Source: Mariannaea sp. PMI_226 (Eukaryota; Ascomycota; Sordariomycetes; Hypocreales; Nectriaceae). Taken from it: a stretch of DNA of 64,000 nucleotides. The position numbers were made by a program, and so were the translations under genes. The stretch is taken from contig JANFOG010000012.1 in assembly GCA_024336345.1 (NCBI GenBank), forward strand, positions 496,001-560,000, written 5' to 3'. Every line of letters begins with the position of its first letter. The first letter of the stretch is position 1. Positions 62,355-64,000 of this stretch are shown here, piece by piece. Below the pieces are notes generated by a model that did no database searches, had not been told where the DNA came from, and was given only the letters and a program-made list of their open reading frames with translations.

Positions 62355-63648
62355 TCACAGCATACCCTTCTTGACCTCATCACGACGCTCATCCCAAAGC
62401 GTCTTTCCGGTGCATGAGCACACGGTCTTGTCATTCTCCCACATGCCTGCACTTCGTGCGATAACACCTACAACGGTATCTGAATCGTTCGCCAATGGCG
62501 TAGGTCCCTCCTCTTGCTTCGTCAGAATCATGGCATGTCCAATGACCTCCCAAATTTGGAATGGGTGAGCGACAAAGACAGAGCCACGTCCGTCCTCGCC
62601 AACTTCTACCACGCCGAGGGCACCTCGGTTTCCATTCTCGCCTCCAGCCCAGACGGGTCCAGCCGACTGTGCACCCAGCTTCAGGTCACCGTATTCGCGA
62701 ATAGAGGCGCGGTACGTGCCTGGGGCAACTCCCCGTACCGTCAAGTCGACTAGTGTCTTTCCTGAACTGACTTGGACCATTCTTGCTAGTCCCCTTACCT
62801 CCCGGCTAGGGTCCTCGGTCTTGTCTTCTTCCTGAATATCCGCAAAACTTTCGAGAATGCTTACAGCGGCGCTGCCTATAGTAGGTCATCATGAGTTAGT
62901 ATAGTGCATGATTCGCAACATCAATATTACACCTCAATCAGACAACTGAATATAAATGACAACTCATTGTTTGGCATCAAATAAAACGAAACTCTCTTGC
63001 ACGTACTGTCAGAAGCCCCAGATCCGCGCAAGATTGCATCTCTCCCGGTAGCTTGGATAGCTTCCACAATGCTTGAAGGTGCGGCTGAAAGAAAAGAAAA
63101 AGAAAAGATGCATAAATTAGCAGTCCTCCTTCATCTTGTCTCATACTGATCTAAACACTTGCCTGTGCCCTTGACAGAGATCAATTGGTCCTTCAGGTTG
63201 CCCTCGACGTGGGTGATACCGCCAATCTTGTAGAGCGAGTCTGAAACGGCCTTGACACAGCCTTCACATGACAACGGAACGGCGAAAAGCGTCTGTTATC
63301 GCAGTGTTTCATTAGTATCCTTGAAATTATTTCCAACTTCTCCTATTCTCTATTCGTCCCCTTTTTTGGTATCATGGCATTGACTCATCTGCTGTGAGAC
63401 GTGAGCGCACCTCAAACGAGTTGTCTGCTGTCATTTTGTCCGACGCTGTCTTAGACCGTTTAGTCAGATCGCCGTCATCAACTCCAGTGTAAGAGGGGGA
63501 CGAGGGGCAAATGCAAGAGCTGACCTGGAGGTGTTGCTTTATTTTTGTGATTGAGACGAGAAAATCCGTATCTGTACGCTGAATATCCTGCAATTAGGCA
63601 CACGGATGCCGCTGCTAGTGCTCGAGGAGGAGTGATTTTGGGCGCCAT
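62355..63648 (-). CDS. ccs1: Copper chaperone for superoxide dismutase (Ccs1)
   Basis: Exons in my long model: 63525..63648, 63411..63445, 63163..63292, 63007..63084 and 62355..62875; 295 residues. Domain 1 has the copper site LSCEGCVK (C62, C65 in this numbering). Domain 2 is SOD-like (RMVQVSSGKTLVDLTVRGV, RGALGVVEVGEDGRGSVFVA). Domain 3 has the CXC motif CSCTGKTLWDERRDE (C275, C277). It loads copper and the disulfide into Sod1 in the cytosol and in the mitochondrial intermembrane space. A short model would begin at ATG 63434 (MTADNSFE, 250 residues). The upstream exon adds MAPKITPPRALAAASVCLIA and YRYGFSR through a 79-bp intron that keeps frame. Intron 63085..63162 has a GC donor (g|gcaagt), required by frame. 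Confidence 0.93.
63085..63162 (-). other. GC-AG intron in ccs1
   Basis: The 5' junction reads AAGGGCACAG|GCAAGT and the 3' end TTTCAG|CCGCACC. The nearby GT (gtgttt, four bases in) would throw the reading out of frame, so the GC donor is the one that fits KGTAAPSSIVEAIQ. Confidence 0.8.
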
Positions 63649-63975
63649 TTTTGTGAAGCGGTCGTTGGACTTGATCTCATTGCTTTGAAATCCGGCCCCA
63701 GTGATACCTGCTGGCATCCGCTCCTACGTGTGGGGCGCCCTCAAACCGGCTTCGGGAGGGGGAGAGGACATGCCATCTCACGTGACTGGTCTGATGGATG
63801 CTGACTCAGCTGTTGAGCCTGAGCATCAAACTTTCATGGGGAACGTTCACGATCTTGCGGTACGACGAGCGGCAGCGTCACCACTGGGACAACCACCCCA
63901 TCTAGGCCTTGATGCCAATCTTACTCAATTAACTTTCATAATTGAGAGGGATTGAAAGTCCAACCAATTGCCAAA
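63649..63975. promoter_or_regulatory. Upstream region of ccs1, possibly divergent promoter
   Basis: 327 bp between the long-model ccs1 start and an ATG on the plus strand at 63976. It contains CACGTGAC (about 63780-63787). Confidence 0.4.
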
Positions 63976-64000
63976 ATGTCCCAAACCCTTGGCCTGGTAT
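63976..64000 (+). CDS. Possible start of a divergent gene, cut by the window edge
   Basis: ATG in a strong fungal context (CCAAAATG) opens MSQTLGLV before the window ends. Only eight codons are visible, so no identity can be given. The divergent position relative to ccs1 and the clean context are the only support. Confidence 0.3.

Overview
The window is 64 kb of nuclear chromosome from a filamentous ascomycete. The genes are conserved eukaryotic ones, split by short introns (51-230 bp) that mostly follow the GT...CTAAC/CTGAC...AG pattern, and the spacers are long and rich in CT/GA. Protein-level resemblance (the fungal p67phox homologue NoxR, a long Bud14 with an SH3 domain, a fungal ADF-H family protein) points to Pezizomycotina. 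I favour Sordariomycetes, perhaps Hypocreales, but that is recall of related proteins and not a search result. I saw no rRNA, tRNA, CRISPR, virus or intact transposon.

Layout. 0-20 kb is gene-dense: an ADF-H domain protein cut by the window edge (-), a Ptc1-type PP2C phosphatase (-), ESCRT-III Vps2 (-), the mitofusin Fzo1 (+), an ADAL-type N6-methyl-AMP/adenosine deaminase (-), Tom22 (-) and an unrecognised 359-residue protein (-). A 10.4-kb stretch with no supportable gene follows (19.4-29.8 kb). Next come NAD-specific glutamate dehydrogenase (+), a Bud14-like SH3 protein (+) with a long leader and a 602-bp first intron, and an Mpv17/PMP22-family membrane protein (+). The 47-57 kb region is compact: ESCRT-II Vps22 (-), an Xdj1-like DnaJ with a C-terminal CaaX box (-), mitochondrial glutamyl-tRNA synthetase (+) and NoxR (-). 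After a 5.5-kb gap comes the copper chaperone Ccs1 (-). A possible divergent start codon lies 25 bases from the right edge.

Functional themes. Many products act at mitochondria: Fzo1 and Tom22 in the outer membrane, Xdj1 (the yeast protein docks on Tom22), Mse1 and GDH2 probably inside, and Ccs1, which acts partly in the intermembrane space. Two are ESCRT subunits (Vps2, Vps22). Ptc1, Bud14, NoxR and the ADF-H protein belong to signalling, polarity and the actin/ROS side of hyphal growth. There is no operon logic. Two head-to-head pairs share promoters (vps2/fzo1 and xdj1/mse1).

Most worth checking: an in-frame TAG inside the Bud14-like gene; an unadvertised upstream exon that gives Ccs1 a hydrophobic N-terminus; a non-canonical GC-AG intron in ccs1; short introns that stay open when retained in vps2 and noxR; an Arg-Asp repeat tail on the Mpv17-family protein; a recurring TACGGAGTA 9-mer confined to spacers; and the orphan gene beside the 10-kb gene-free stretch. 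I did not find a convincing new multi-gene system.
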